The notes below the pieces were generated by a model. It was not told the origin of the DNA, did no database searches, and saw nothing but the letters and a program-made list of their open reading frames with translations. A stretch of 64,000 nt of DNA from NCBI RefSeq assembly GCF_030406905.1, contig NZ_CP129137.1, positions 3,581,001 through 3,645,000 on the forward strand, in the 5' to 3' direction. This document shows positions 51,826-58,757 of this stretch, piece after piece (positions within the stretch are counted from its first letter, which is position 1; each line of letters opens with the position of its first letter). The DNA comes from Streptomyces sp. HUAS CB01. Its GTDB lineage: Bacteria; Actinomycetota; Actinomycetes; Streptomycetales; Streptomycetaceae. A program made the position numbers and the translations under genes.

Positions 51826-51874
51826 CACATGGCAGCGGCCCCCTCGCCTTCCGCGAGGGGGCCGCTGCCATGTG
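51826..51874 (+). terminator. Very strong terminator of msiK
   Basis: A perfect 22-bp stem (51826-51847 with 51853-51874) around a 5-base loop, starting 19 bases after the stop. It is the longest perfect hairpin I noticed in the window. Confidence 0.95.
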
Positions 51875-51977
51875 CCTCCAAATACCCCGCCAAACCGGGC
51901 AATTCACACACCGGCGTCAACCTGCGATTCGAATAATTCCCTCGAACCATCCCTCGCGGGAGTGACTAAATGTCTCC

Positions 51978-52433
51978 ATGTCACTACCGGCCGCTACGCT
52001 CGCCTCCGTGACCCAGACAGCAGCCCGCCGTATCGGCCGTACTCTCGCCCTCGTCCTGCCCGTCGTCCTGGTGCTCTCCGGAACCCTGGCGGTCACCAGC
52101 GTCCCGTGGGCGAACCGCAGCACCGAGTCCCAGATGCTCACCGCGTCCTCGGAGAACGTGTCGGTCCGCGCCACGTCCCGAGCCCCGCACGACGTCCTCC
52201 GCGAGAAGCTCCTCACGGACCTGCAGCAGAAGGATCCGGGCGTCGCGCTCACGAACCTCCAGCGCGCGGTCGAGGGCCGTCCGTCACTGGCGCGGCACTG
52301 CATGACGATCGCCCGCGACCTGGGCCGTGCCGCCGTCGCCCGCTACGGGCCCACGCGCGCCCAGTCGTTCTCCCGCCCCGTGTGCGACACGTCCTTCGCC
52401 GCCGGCGTCTCGCAGCAGGCGCAGGGCAGCTGA
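51978..52433 (+). CDS. Small exported hypothetical protein
   Basis: A 151-residue protein (or 141 from GTG 52008). A signal peptide or anchor (RTLALVLPVVLVLSGTLAVTSVPWANRS) is followed by a helical, Arg-rich outside domain (LREKLLTDLQQKDPGVALTNLQRAVEGRPSLARHCMTIARDLGRAAVARYG) with two Cys that could pair. No family recognised. It precedes the nucleotidyltransferase gene by about 75 bases on the same strand. Function unknown. Confidence 0.7.
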   Translation: MSLPAATLASVTQTAARRIGRTLALVLPVVLVLSGTLAVTSVPWANRSTESQMLTASSENVSVRATSRAPHDVLREKLLTDLQQKDPGVALTNLQRAVEGRPSLARHCMTIARDLGRAAVARYGPTRAQSFSRPVCDTSFAAGVSQQAQGS

Positions 52434-52509
52434 CGTCCCGGCCGGCCGGCAGCGGCCGGCGGGACGGGGCCGGACGACCCGCGAGAGGGGCACCGCATAT
52501 CGTGCCCGT

Positions 52510-53226
52510 ATGCAGACCCATCCGACCCAGGCCGTGGTCCTGGCGGGCGGCCAGGGCTCCCGGCTGCGCCCGTACACCGACGACCGCCCCAAGCCGATGG
52601 TCGAGATCCCCGGAACGGGGACCCCGATCATCGGCCATCAGCTTTCCTGGCTCGCCGCCGAGGGCGTGACGGACGTCGTCGTCTCGTGCGGGCATCTCGC
52701 CGAAGTGCTGCAGGAGTGGCTCGACTCCGCCGTGCTGCCGCTGCGCGTCACGACCGTGGTCGAGACGGAGCCGCTGGGCCGCGGCGGCGGCCTGAAGCAC
52801 GCCGCCAAGAGCCTCCCGCACCCGGACGAGCCGTGGTACGCGACGAACGGCGACATCTGGACCCGTTTCTCGCTGCGCGAGATGGCCGAGTTCCACGCGG
52901 AGCGCGACGCCACCGCCACGCTCGCCCTGGCCCGCCCCCGCATTCCGTGGGGTGCCGTGGAGACGGACGAGTTCGGTCATGTCCTCGACTTCATCGAGTC
53001 GCCGCCGTCGCCGTATCTGATCAACGCCGGTGTGTACGTGTTCTCGGCGGCCTTCGCGGATCTGCTGCCCGACCGAGGCGACCATGAGCGGACCACCTTC
53101 CCCCGGCTGGCGCGGGAGCGCTCGCTGGCCGGGTTCCCGCTGCCGCAGGGGGCGTACTGGCGGGCGATCGACACGGCCAAGGACCTCACCGAGGCCGCGA
53201 GGGAACTCACCTCCCGGACGCCCTGA
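52510..53226 (+). CDS. Sugar-nucleotide (NTP) transferase family protein
   Basis: A 238-residue nucleotidyltransferase of the GlmU/RfbA/mannose-1-P guanylyltransferase fold. AVVLAGGQGSRLRPYTDDRPKPMVEIPG is the nucleotide-binding signature, LGRGGGLKHAA the substrate loop, YATNGDIWT the metal-binding Asp motif (usually GD), and PSPYLINAGVYVF the sugar loop. It lacks the C-terminal hexapeptide-repeat domain, so it is a short catalytic unit. The sugar is unknown; cell-wall or glycan precursor synthesis is likely. Confidence 0.9.
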   Translation: MQTHPTQAVVLAGGQGSRLRPYTDDRPKPMVEIPGTGTPIIGHQLSWLAAEGVTDVVVSCGHLAEVLQEWLDSAVLPLRVTTVVETEPLGRGGGLKHAAKSLPHPDEPWYATNGDIWTRFSLREMAEFHAERDATATLALARPRIPWGAVETDEFGHVLDFIESPPSPYLINAGVYVFSAAFADLLPDRGDHERTTFPRLARERSLAGFPLPQGAYWRAIDTAKDLTEAARELTSRTP

Positions 53227-53340
53227 GACGCACGCGCCGCGGCCGCGGTCCCCTCACCGTCGCGCCCCACTGCCTCGACGACGTTTCCGTTGGGCGGAGT
53301 GACCCCGGCCTGGGCCCGGCCCATGGGAACCGGTGCCTGG

Positions 53341-53590
53341 TCAGTCAGGCGCCGAGGAGCCCGCGACCAGCCGCGTCGCCGCTTCCAGGGGGTTCCGGAC
53401 ACCCACCGGGGGCGATCGCGTGGAGCAGCGCGCTGAGTTGTTGCGCGTCGTCGTGCGCCACGGCGTCGTTCCAGGTCTCGTCCGGCACTGGCTCCGCCGC
53501 GTTGACGTTGCGGGTGACCGCCTCGGTGAGGGCGGGGGCCGCACGCCCGGCGTCCGTGAAGAACGGGGCGTCAGGCCGGCTGAAACGTCA
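53341..53590 (-). pseudogene. Truncated frame-shifted remnant of an unidentified gene
   Basis: On the minus strand bases 53590 to about 53405 read SRPDAPFFTDAGRAAPALTE then AVTRNVNAAEPVPDETWNDA and DDAQQLSALLHAIAPGG, which looks like natural protein. Continuing in a second frame it reads VRNPLEAATRLVAGSSAPD and stops at 53341. No start and no family seen. I infer a 3' gene remnant with one frameshift near 53400. The whole 53227-54091 gap (865 bases) holds no intact gene. Confidence 0.4.
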
Positions 53591-53601
53591 ACCCCGACAA
53601 G

Positions 53602-53700
53602 CGTCACCGAGCCCCCCCGGGGAGCCGGCCGATCCGAGCTCGCCCGCAGTGGATGGACTGCCCCACATCCGCTCCGACTTCTGGTCCATCCGGCGGCCTA
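53602..53700 (+). pseudogene. Remnant of the 3' end of a lipoprotein gene (copy of 56876-56960)
   Basis: Bases 53602-53687 align closely with 56876-56960, the 3' end of the lipoprotein gene: both give (E)P-x(3)-DPSSPA-x-DG-x-P-x-IRSDFWS. The remainder of the gene is missing upstream and the frame continues past the former stop. It is a residue of a second copy of the WXG/hydrolase/lipoprotein operon or of gene conversion. Similarity seems to fade out over the next 60 bases. Confidence 0.65.
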
Positions 53701-53963
53701 ACCCTCTCGGCCCAGTGGTGACCCACGGTGCAGCGGTACGGATGGTTCGGACCCGATCTCCCGTCGGGTGCGTACCGGGGACGGGTAAATGTCACCCGCG
53801 GATGATGACGAGCTGTTGCCCCAGCACTTCCAGACCATCGCTCTCGCCTCCGGTCAGCCGCGAACCGGATGCTCGAGCCCCTGAGCAAGGCCGACGACGC
53901 CGAACAGAAAGGGTGTGACCGCTGGCTCAGCGCCGATAACTGGTGCTCAACGCCCGGATCGCT

Positions 53964-53979
53964 TGAGTACGCGTACTCA
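53964..53979. promoter_or_regulatory. Perfect 16-bp palindrome upstream of the WXG-like operon
   Basis: TGAGTACGCGTACTCA is fully self-complementary and lies 113 bases before the WXG-like gene. A TATATA-like box (about 54068-54074) is nearer the start. A candidate operator; the binding protein is unknown. Confidence 0.45.
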
Positions 53980-54091
53980 TTGGCCCCAGCGCCGCCGCCG
54001 AGAGAATGTCCACGGGCAGTTCGGTAACCTGCCCCGGTGATCCCGGATGGTCTGGGCGAGCAACGCATATATACGGGGGAGGAGACCACAC

Positions 54092-54529
54092 GTGGCGTGG
54101 GACGAGTGGGAGCAGCTCAAGGCATCCGCGGCCGAGCGGCACTCGACAGGAATGCAGCTCAACCAGTTCCCGGCCGATCGCGGCGGTGGCACCCCCTCTT
54201 CTGGCAGGCCCCGGCTGAAGCACTCGGCACAGCCGTGGAACCGCGCTGCGGCAACCGCCAGCAGCCTCAGGACCAGCACCGACAAGGTCAAGGCGGACCT
54301 GACGGCGGGCCATGCGGGGATGGCGGGCGGCCTGACCGGACTCGCCAGCCTCGGCTCGCTGAAGAGCGTGGTGAGCTCCTGGGAGACCCGCCTGGGTGCA
54401 GTACGGGACGAGTGCGAAGGCCTGGAGCCCACGCTGCGGCAGGTAGCCAAGGAACTCGGCGGGGTCGACAAAGAGGTCGGGACCAAGTCGAACGGGGTGA
54501 GGGTCCCCCACGGCGGTGACGCCAAGTGA
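54092..54529 (+). CDS. WXG100-like helical protein
   Basis: A 145-residue alpha-helical protein that begins VAWDEWEQLKASAAERHSTGMQLN and has later long helices (AATASSLRTSTDKVKADLTAGHAGM, KSVVSSWETRLGAVRDECEGLEPTLRQVAKELGGVDKEV). The W-E-x(2)-L start and central SW-E resemble WXG100/ESX-like substrates and the N-terminal part of Streptomyces polymorphic-toxin cassettes. GGGGGAGGAG precedes the GTG. Its stop overlaps the next start (TGATG), so it is co-translated with the alpha/beta hydrolase gene. Export by type VII secretion is inferred, not shown. Confidence 0.75.
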   Translation: MAWDEWEQLKASAAERHSTGMQLNQFPADRGGGTPSSGRPRLKHSAQPWNRAAATASSLRTSTDKVKADLTAGHAGMAGGLTGLASLGSLKSVVSSWETRLGAVRDECEGLEPTLRQVAKELGGVDKEVGTKSNGVRVPHGGDAK

Positions 54530-56391
54530 TGTCGTCGCTAACCTGGCAGCAGCTGCGAGATCTGAAGCTCGGTGAGCTGGACGACGCCGCCGACAGTTGG
54601 GGCGCCGTTTCACGACATGCGGACGCGGCCGATGAACGCGTCACCGGGGACATGAGCGGTGCCCTGTCGAAGACGCAGGAGAGCGAGTCCGCCGAGGCCG
54701 CGGTGAAGCGCCTCAAGCAACTCAACCGCAACTACGACTACATCAAGACCGAGTGCGGTCTGATACGCACTGCGGTGAGTGGGCTGGCAGCCGAACTCGC
54801 TTCCCCGCAGCGTCGTCTCAAGGAGGCGCTCGCCGACGCCGAGGCCCAGTCGTACACGGTCCACGAGAACGGCAGCATCGACTACCCGACCGGCGGCAAG
54901 AACGAGCTGACGGGGCAGCCGGTCCCGGGCGGCACGGCCGTGGGCAGGTCCGGCCTCTACGCGCCCGCCAACAACAACGGTCTCCTCAACCCCGGCAGCG
55001 GCTACCAGGCGCCGGGCCTGATCAACCCGAACCCCCACCACGCCAAGGCCCAGGACATTGCCGACCGCATCGCGAACGCACTGCGCGATGCGCGGGAGAC
55101 CGACGCGCGCTACCAGAGGACGCTCGACAAACTCAAGGCGGCGCCGGGGCTCACCGTCGACGCGAAGACCTGGGCCGACGCGGCAGCCGACATGGAAGCG
55201 GTGCGCGAGGCCGCCGGCGACCAGATCAAGCGCGAGATCCCGCTCGACAAATCCCCGGCCGACCGCAAGAAGTGGTGGGACGGACTCACCGAGGTTCAGC
55301 GCGAGGAGTATCTCGCGAGCTACCCGGACGTCATCGGCAACCTCGACGGCATTCCGGCCCTGACCCGCGACGAGGCGAACCGGGAAAACCTGCAGCTGCT
55401 GATCGCGAAGTTCTCGGGTGAGGACGGCGAGGCGGCCAAGGCCCGGCTGGGCGGCCTGAAGGAGATCCAGAACCAACTGGAACTGAACGCAGCCGCCCGG
55501 CTCACCGACCGAAGGGAGCCGCCAATGTATCTGCTGGGCATCGCCGACGAGGGTACCGGCCGGGCGATCGTGGCCTACGGCAACCCGGACACGTCCCGGA
55601 ACGTATCTGCATACGTACCGGGCCTGGGCACGGCACTCGACGACGACTTCGCCCGGAACGACCTCAAGCGGGCGCACGACACCGCCGTCGGGGCCCGCAA
55701 ACATGACGTATCCAGTGCCTCTATCGTCTGGCTCGGATACGACCCGCCCCAACTCGGCGGAGTGGATGCCGAGACCTTGCTCTCCAACACCGACGTAATG
55801 TCCGCCGACCGGGCCGAACGGGGAGCTCCCGCATACAACTCGTTCATGAGGGGCCTGGGCGCCACCAATGATCACGGTGACCCGCATCTGACGGCGATCG
55901 GACACTCGTACGGCTCACGCCTGGTCGGCGCCGCCACCCAGGAAGGGGGCGGGATCCCAGGCGCGGACGACATCGTTCTGCTCGGCAGCCCTGGCGTCGG
56001 CGTAGACAAGGCGGAGGACCTGGGTGTCGGCAAGAACCACGTGTTCGTGGGCGCGGCCGAGAACGACCCGGTGAGCAAACTGCCGTCGAAACAGGAAGCG
56101 ACCGCCGGGGGCGTCTTCATGGGCGGCGGCCCGCTGCTGTCGTACCTGGCCGCGGACATCGCCGACCAAGGTGACGACGACATCTGGTTCGGCAAGGACC
56201 CTGCCAGCGAAGCCTTCGGCGCGAACCGGTTCAAGGTCGATGACGGACCACGGCCGATCATCGACGGTGAGGGCCCGACGCCAGCTCATTCCAACTACTT
56301 CAACCCCGAAAAGGACCCCGAGTCCGCCGCCAACGTGGCCGCCGTCGTCGCGGGACGGCCCGACTTGCTCACCTCGCAGGAGCACCGATGA
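54529..56391 (+). CDS. Alpha/beta hydrolase (DUF1023-like) with helical N-terminal region
   Basis: A 620-residue protein. Residues about 1-260 are helical with coiled-coil character (EAAVKRLKQLNRNYDYIKTECGLI ... ARYQRTLDKLKAAPG), like the leader of type VII-linked toxins. Residues about 270-320 carry WWDGLTEVQREEYLASYPDVIGNLDGIP, a DUF1023 signature. Residues about 335-540 form the hydrolase with GHSYGS (nucleophilic Ser) and LLGSPGVGVDKAEDLG. Start at ATG 54529, or GTG 54526. The end overlaps the lipoprotein start (ATGA). The product could be an esterase/lipase-like effector or housekeeping exported hydrolase; this is undecided. Confidence 0.85.
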   Translation: MSSLTWQQLRDLKLGELDDAADSWGAVSRHADAADERVTGDMSGALSKTQESESAEAAVKRLKQLNRNYDYIKTECGLIRTAVSGLAAELASPQRRLKEALADAEAQSYTVHENGSIDYPTGGKNELTGQPVPGGTAVGRSGLYAPANNNGLLNPGSGYQAPGLINPNPHHAKAQDIADRIANALRDARETDARYQRTLDKLKAAPGLTVDAKTWADAAADMEAVREAAGDQIKREIPLDKSPADRKKWWDGLTEVQREEYLASYPDVIGNLDGIPALTRDEANRENLQLLIAKFSGEDGEAAKARLGGLKEIQNQLELNAAARLTDRREPPMYLLGIADEGTGRAIVAYGNPDTSRNVSAYVPGLGTALDDDFARNDLKRAHDTAVGARKHDVSSASIVWLGYDPPQLGGVDAETLLSNTDVMSADRAERGAPAYNSFMRGLGATNDHGDPHLTAIGHSYGSRLVGAATQEGGGIPGADDIVLLGSPGVGVDKAEDLGVGKNHVFVGAAENDPVSKLPSKQEATAGGVFMGGGPLLSYLAADIADQGDDDIWFGKDPASEAFGANRFKVDDGPRPIIDGEGPTPAHSNYFNPEKDPESAANVAAVVAGRPDLLTSQEHR

Positions 56392-56996
56392 AGCACCGCA
56401 TTCTCGCAGTGGCACTCGTCCTCGCCGTCGTGTCCGGCTGCGGGCTGATCGGCGACGGGGATGCGCAACCGAAGGGAAAGGCACCTACGAACATGAATAT
56501 GCAGGAAGCCGGGGACCGGGCCGAACAGATCCTCGATGGCATCTTCGGGGCCGTCAAGCCGAGTGTCGAAACTGAGCGCGGTCCGTCGAGCGACTCCATC
56601 TGCACCGACTTCAAAAACGACAGCACCGGGACCGGGAGCATCACCCGCCGACGCTACGTGATGACGATCATCTCGGACGAGCGGCGCGGCAACTTCCTCG
56701 GGGTCGTCGAGCGCAAGTGGAAGAAGGACGGGTACGAGATCACGTCGGTCCGCAAACACAAGGAGAACCCGGCGATCTTCGCAACGACCCCGGAGGGTTT
56801 CCGGGTCGTCCTGGAGTTCGGATACAAGGGTCAGGCCAGCATCGACGTCACCTCGCCCTGCGTGACCGAGTCCGAGGTCACCGAGGCCCCCCGGGAGCCG
56901 CTCGACCCGAGCTCCCCCGCGGCGGACGGGTTCCCCTACATCCGCTCCGACTTCTGGTCTGCCAAGACCCCGGCACCGTCTGCGTCAGGCGGCTGA
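56388..56996 (+). CDS. Lipoprotein of the WXG/hydrolase operon
   Basis: A 202-residue lipoprotein. The signal peptide ILAVALVLAVVSGCGLIGDG has its lipid Cys at residue 18. The outside domain reads ...SICTDFKNDSTGTGSITRRRYVMTIISDERRGNFLGVVERKWKKDGYEITSVRKHKENPAIFATTPEGFRVVLEFGYKGQASIDVTSPCV, beta-rich with two Cys. The C-terminal PREPLDPSSPAADGFPYIRSDFWS is duplicated as a remnant 3.2 kb upstream. Coupled to the hydrolase gene. It may be an anchor or immunity-like partner of the hydrolase; unproved. Confidence 0.8.
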   Translation: MKHRILAVALVLAVVSGCGLIGDGDAQPKGKAPTNMNMQEAGDRAEQILDGIFGAVKPSVETERGPSSDSICTDFKNDSTGTGSITRRRYVMTIISDERRGNFLGVVERKWKKDGYEITSVRKHKENPAIFATTPEGFRVVLEFGYKGQASIDVTSPCVTESEVTEAPREPLDPSSPAADGFPYIRSDFWSAKTPAPSASGG

Positions 56997-57046
56997 GCCC
57001 CTTCGGCCCGGCGGTACGGGCCGTTCGGACTCATGAGCGGTACGGA

Positions 57047-57084
57047 CCCCGAGTCGGCGGCGCTCGTCACCGCCTGAGTCGGGG
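57047..57084 (+). terminator. Imperfect terminator hairpin after the lipoprotein gene
   Basis: CCCCGAGTCGGCGG (57047-57060) pairs imperfectly with CCGCCTGAGTCGGGG (57070-57084), 51 bases past the stop. Confidence 0.45.
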
Positions 57085-57239
57085 TCACGATGGCCGTCCT
57101 CGACGACCCAGGCGGTGACGAGCGGATCGCCTTCATCCCGTACGACACCGTGCCCTCGTCAAGATTGCGCCGACGCGCGCTCGATGACCGCCCCTCCGCG
57201 TCAGCGGCCGGTCCGGGGCCGTGTCACCTAAGGCGTGTT

Positions 57240-57569
57240 TTAGAACTCGTTGATCTGCCTGGCTGGCCCTCCTGGGAAGTCGCGGACGGCCAGCCAGTGG
57301 GTGAGGTCACTGGCGATGTGGCCGATGTCAGATTCGGTAGTCACTTCGTGCTCGCGGCGGGTGGCGTCGCGCAGGACCACCTCGTAGCCGCCTTCGTCCA
57401 GGACGGCCACGGAGGCGAACCAGGCCGGGTCGTCTTCGTCGGGCTGGACGATGACGAAGGTGTTGTCCGAGCCGTCGAGCTCATCGATCAGCATGAACAG
57501 CACGTCCTCGGACGGGTCGTCGACGTGGACGCCGTTCTCGCTGTCCGCGCAGTAGTACGTGGCCCCCAT
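57240..57569 (-). CDS. IS passenger: small acidic hypothetical protein
   Basis: A 109-residue acidic protein: HVDDPSEDVLFMLIDELDGS, NTFVIVQPDEDDPAWFASVAVLDEGGYEVVLRDATRREHEVTTESD, then IGHIASDLTHWLAVRDFPGG. It looks like a compact alpha/beta domain, similar in size and charge to immunity or antitoxin proteins, but I recognise no family for certain. GAGGGA precedes the ATG. The final Glu-Phe-stop is read through the IS terminal repeat, so the gene is built into the element. It lies 81 bases downstream of the transposase gene, same strand. Function unknown. Confidence 0.75.
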   Translation of the reverse strand: MGATYYCADSENGVHVDDPSEDVLFMLIDELDGSDNTFVIVQPDEDDPAWFASVAVLDEGGYEVVLRDATRREHEVTTESDIGHIASDLTHWLAVRDFPGGPARQINEF

Positions 57570-57650
57570 CTGTCCCTCTCAGGTTGTCGACGCGCCGGGC
57601 TGACACTGCGAGGCAGCATGGCATGTATGGGTGACATCGCCGGGTCCGTG

Positions 57651-58520
57651 TCAGAGCCATTCGTGGATCGCGGCGATGTGGACGTTGGCCTCGAAGCGCA
57701 CGGCGAGCTTGTCGAACCGGGTGGCCACGGCCCGGTTCCGCTTGAGCCCGTTGATGCCGCACTCGACTGCGTGCCGGGCCTTGTAGTCCTCGCGGTCGAA
57801 AGCTGGAGGCCGCCCGCCGACCGAGCCACGGCGCCTGCGGTGGCCCGCTTGGTCGGCCGGTTCGGGGATGGTGCAGCGGATGCCGCGCTTGCGTAGATAG
57901 GCGCGGTTGGCTCGCGAGGAGTAGGCCCTGTCTGCGCGGACCCGGAGCGGGCGTCTGCGAGGACGCCCCCGCCCCTGCCGGGGCACACGGATAGCTTCCA
58001 GGACCGCGACGAATTGGGGGCTGTCGCCGCGCTGACCGGCGGTGATCAGCAAAGATAACGGCCTCTGGCCCTGTACGCAGGCGAGATGGATCTTGGTCGT
58101 CCAGCCGCCGCGGGAGCGCCCCAGGCCGTGGTCATCCGGCTCGGTGCGGGTGCCACCGGGCGGTTCCTTCTGTTCCTTGCCGTCGCGGCGGGCACCGGCC
58201 GCGTGCTGGTGAGCCCGGCAGATCGTGGAGTCGACATTCACCTCCCAGGTGATGAGCCCGGCCGCGTCGGCCCGAGCCTGCAATCCGGTCAGCACCGTTG
58301 CCCAGACGCTCTCGCGCTGCCCGCCGCGAAAGAGCCCATAAACCGTCTGCCACGGCCCGTACTCTGCCGGCAGATCCCGCCACGGTGCACCGGTACGCAC
58401 CCGCCACCGGATTCCGTCGATCAGCCTCCGTCGACACAACGACGGTCTGCCCACCCGTGCAACGGGCAACAACGGCTCCAGCACAGCCCACTGGCCATCA
58501 GAGAGATCCCCACGCCCCAC
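57651..58520 (-). CDS. IS5-family DDE transposase (DUF4096/DDE_Tnp_1 type)
   Basis: A 289-residue transposase in one frame. The N-terminal part (LSDGQWAVLEPLLPV ... RRRLIDGIRWRVRTGAPWRDLPAEYGPWQTVYGLFR) is DUF4096-like. DDE residues are the Asp in VNVDSTICRAHQH, the Asp in RADRAYSSRANR, and the Glu in HAVECGINGLKRNRAVATRFDKLAVRFEA. All appear intact, so the element may be active. A small hairpin CCGGGA-TCA-TCCCGG (58522-58536) sits just before the GTG start and may protect against read-through expression. Confidence 0.95.
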   Translation of the reverse strand: MGRGDLSDGQWAVLEPLLPVARVGRPSLCRRRLIDGIRWRVRTGAPWRDLPAEYGPWQTVYGLFRGGQRESVWATVLTGLQARADAAGLITWEVNVDSTICRAHQHAAGARRDGKEQKEPPGGTRTEPDDHGLGRSRGGWTTKIHLACVQGQRPLSLLITAGQRGDSPQFVAVLEAIRVPRQGRGRPRRRPLRVRADRAYSSRANRAYLRKRGIRCTIPEPADQAGHRRRRGSVGGRPPAFDREDYKARHAVECGINGLKRNRAVATRFDKLAVRFEANVHIAAIHEWL

Positions 58521-58582
58521 ACCGGGATCATCCCGGCGCGGAGCATGGGCAAAGGAGCAGTTCTAAAACACGCCTTAGGTGT

Positions 58583-58757
58583 ATTGCACTGTGAGGTTGC
58601 GCGATGGCCTCCAAGGTGCGGTGGTGATCGGCTCACCGTCGACCTCGGAACGGATCGGCCGGCATCAACGGCTCGATCCGGTCCCACATCACATCAGTGA
58701 TCACTAATCGGATAGACACATCCGATCAACTGACCACCGATCAAAGAGACACGCTCT
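58583..58757 (-). pseudogene. Broken second IS5-type transposase fragment
   Basis: From GTG 58704 the minus strand reads VITDVMWDRIEPLMPADPFR-GRR, a TGA stop where the family has Trp (TGG to TGA), then ADHHRTLEAIA, after which similarity is lost. Only the first 40 or so codons remain. Upstream are a 7-bp hairpin ATCGGAT/ATCCGAT and a GAGCGTGTCTCTTTGATCGG end sequence (58757 leftwards), a likely terminal repeat next to a CTAG that includes the doxX-like stop codon. Confidence 0.75.

Larger units (their letters stand above)
57231..58575 (-). mobile_element. Complete IS5-family (IS427-like) element with passenger gene
   Basis: A 1345-bp element bounded by perfect 17-bp inverted repeats AGGCGTGTTTTAGAACT (57231-57247; reverse complement at 58559-58575). 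TA flanks both ends, giving a 2-bp TA target duplication. The empty site would have been CACC-TA-GGTG, containing CTAG, the usual target of this group. It holds an intact DDE transposase gene and, downstream on the same strand, a 109-codon passenger gene whose last codons lie in the left repeat. Single-ORF members are usually nearer 0.9 kb. Confidence 0.9.
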
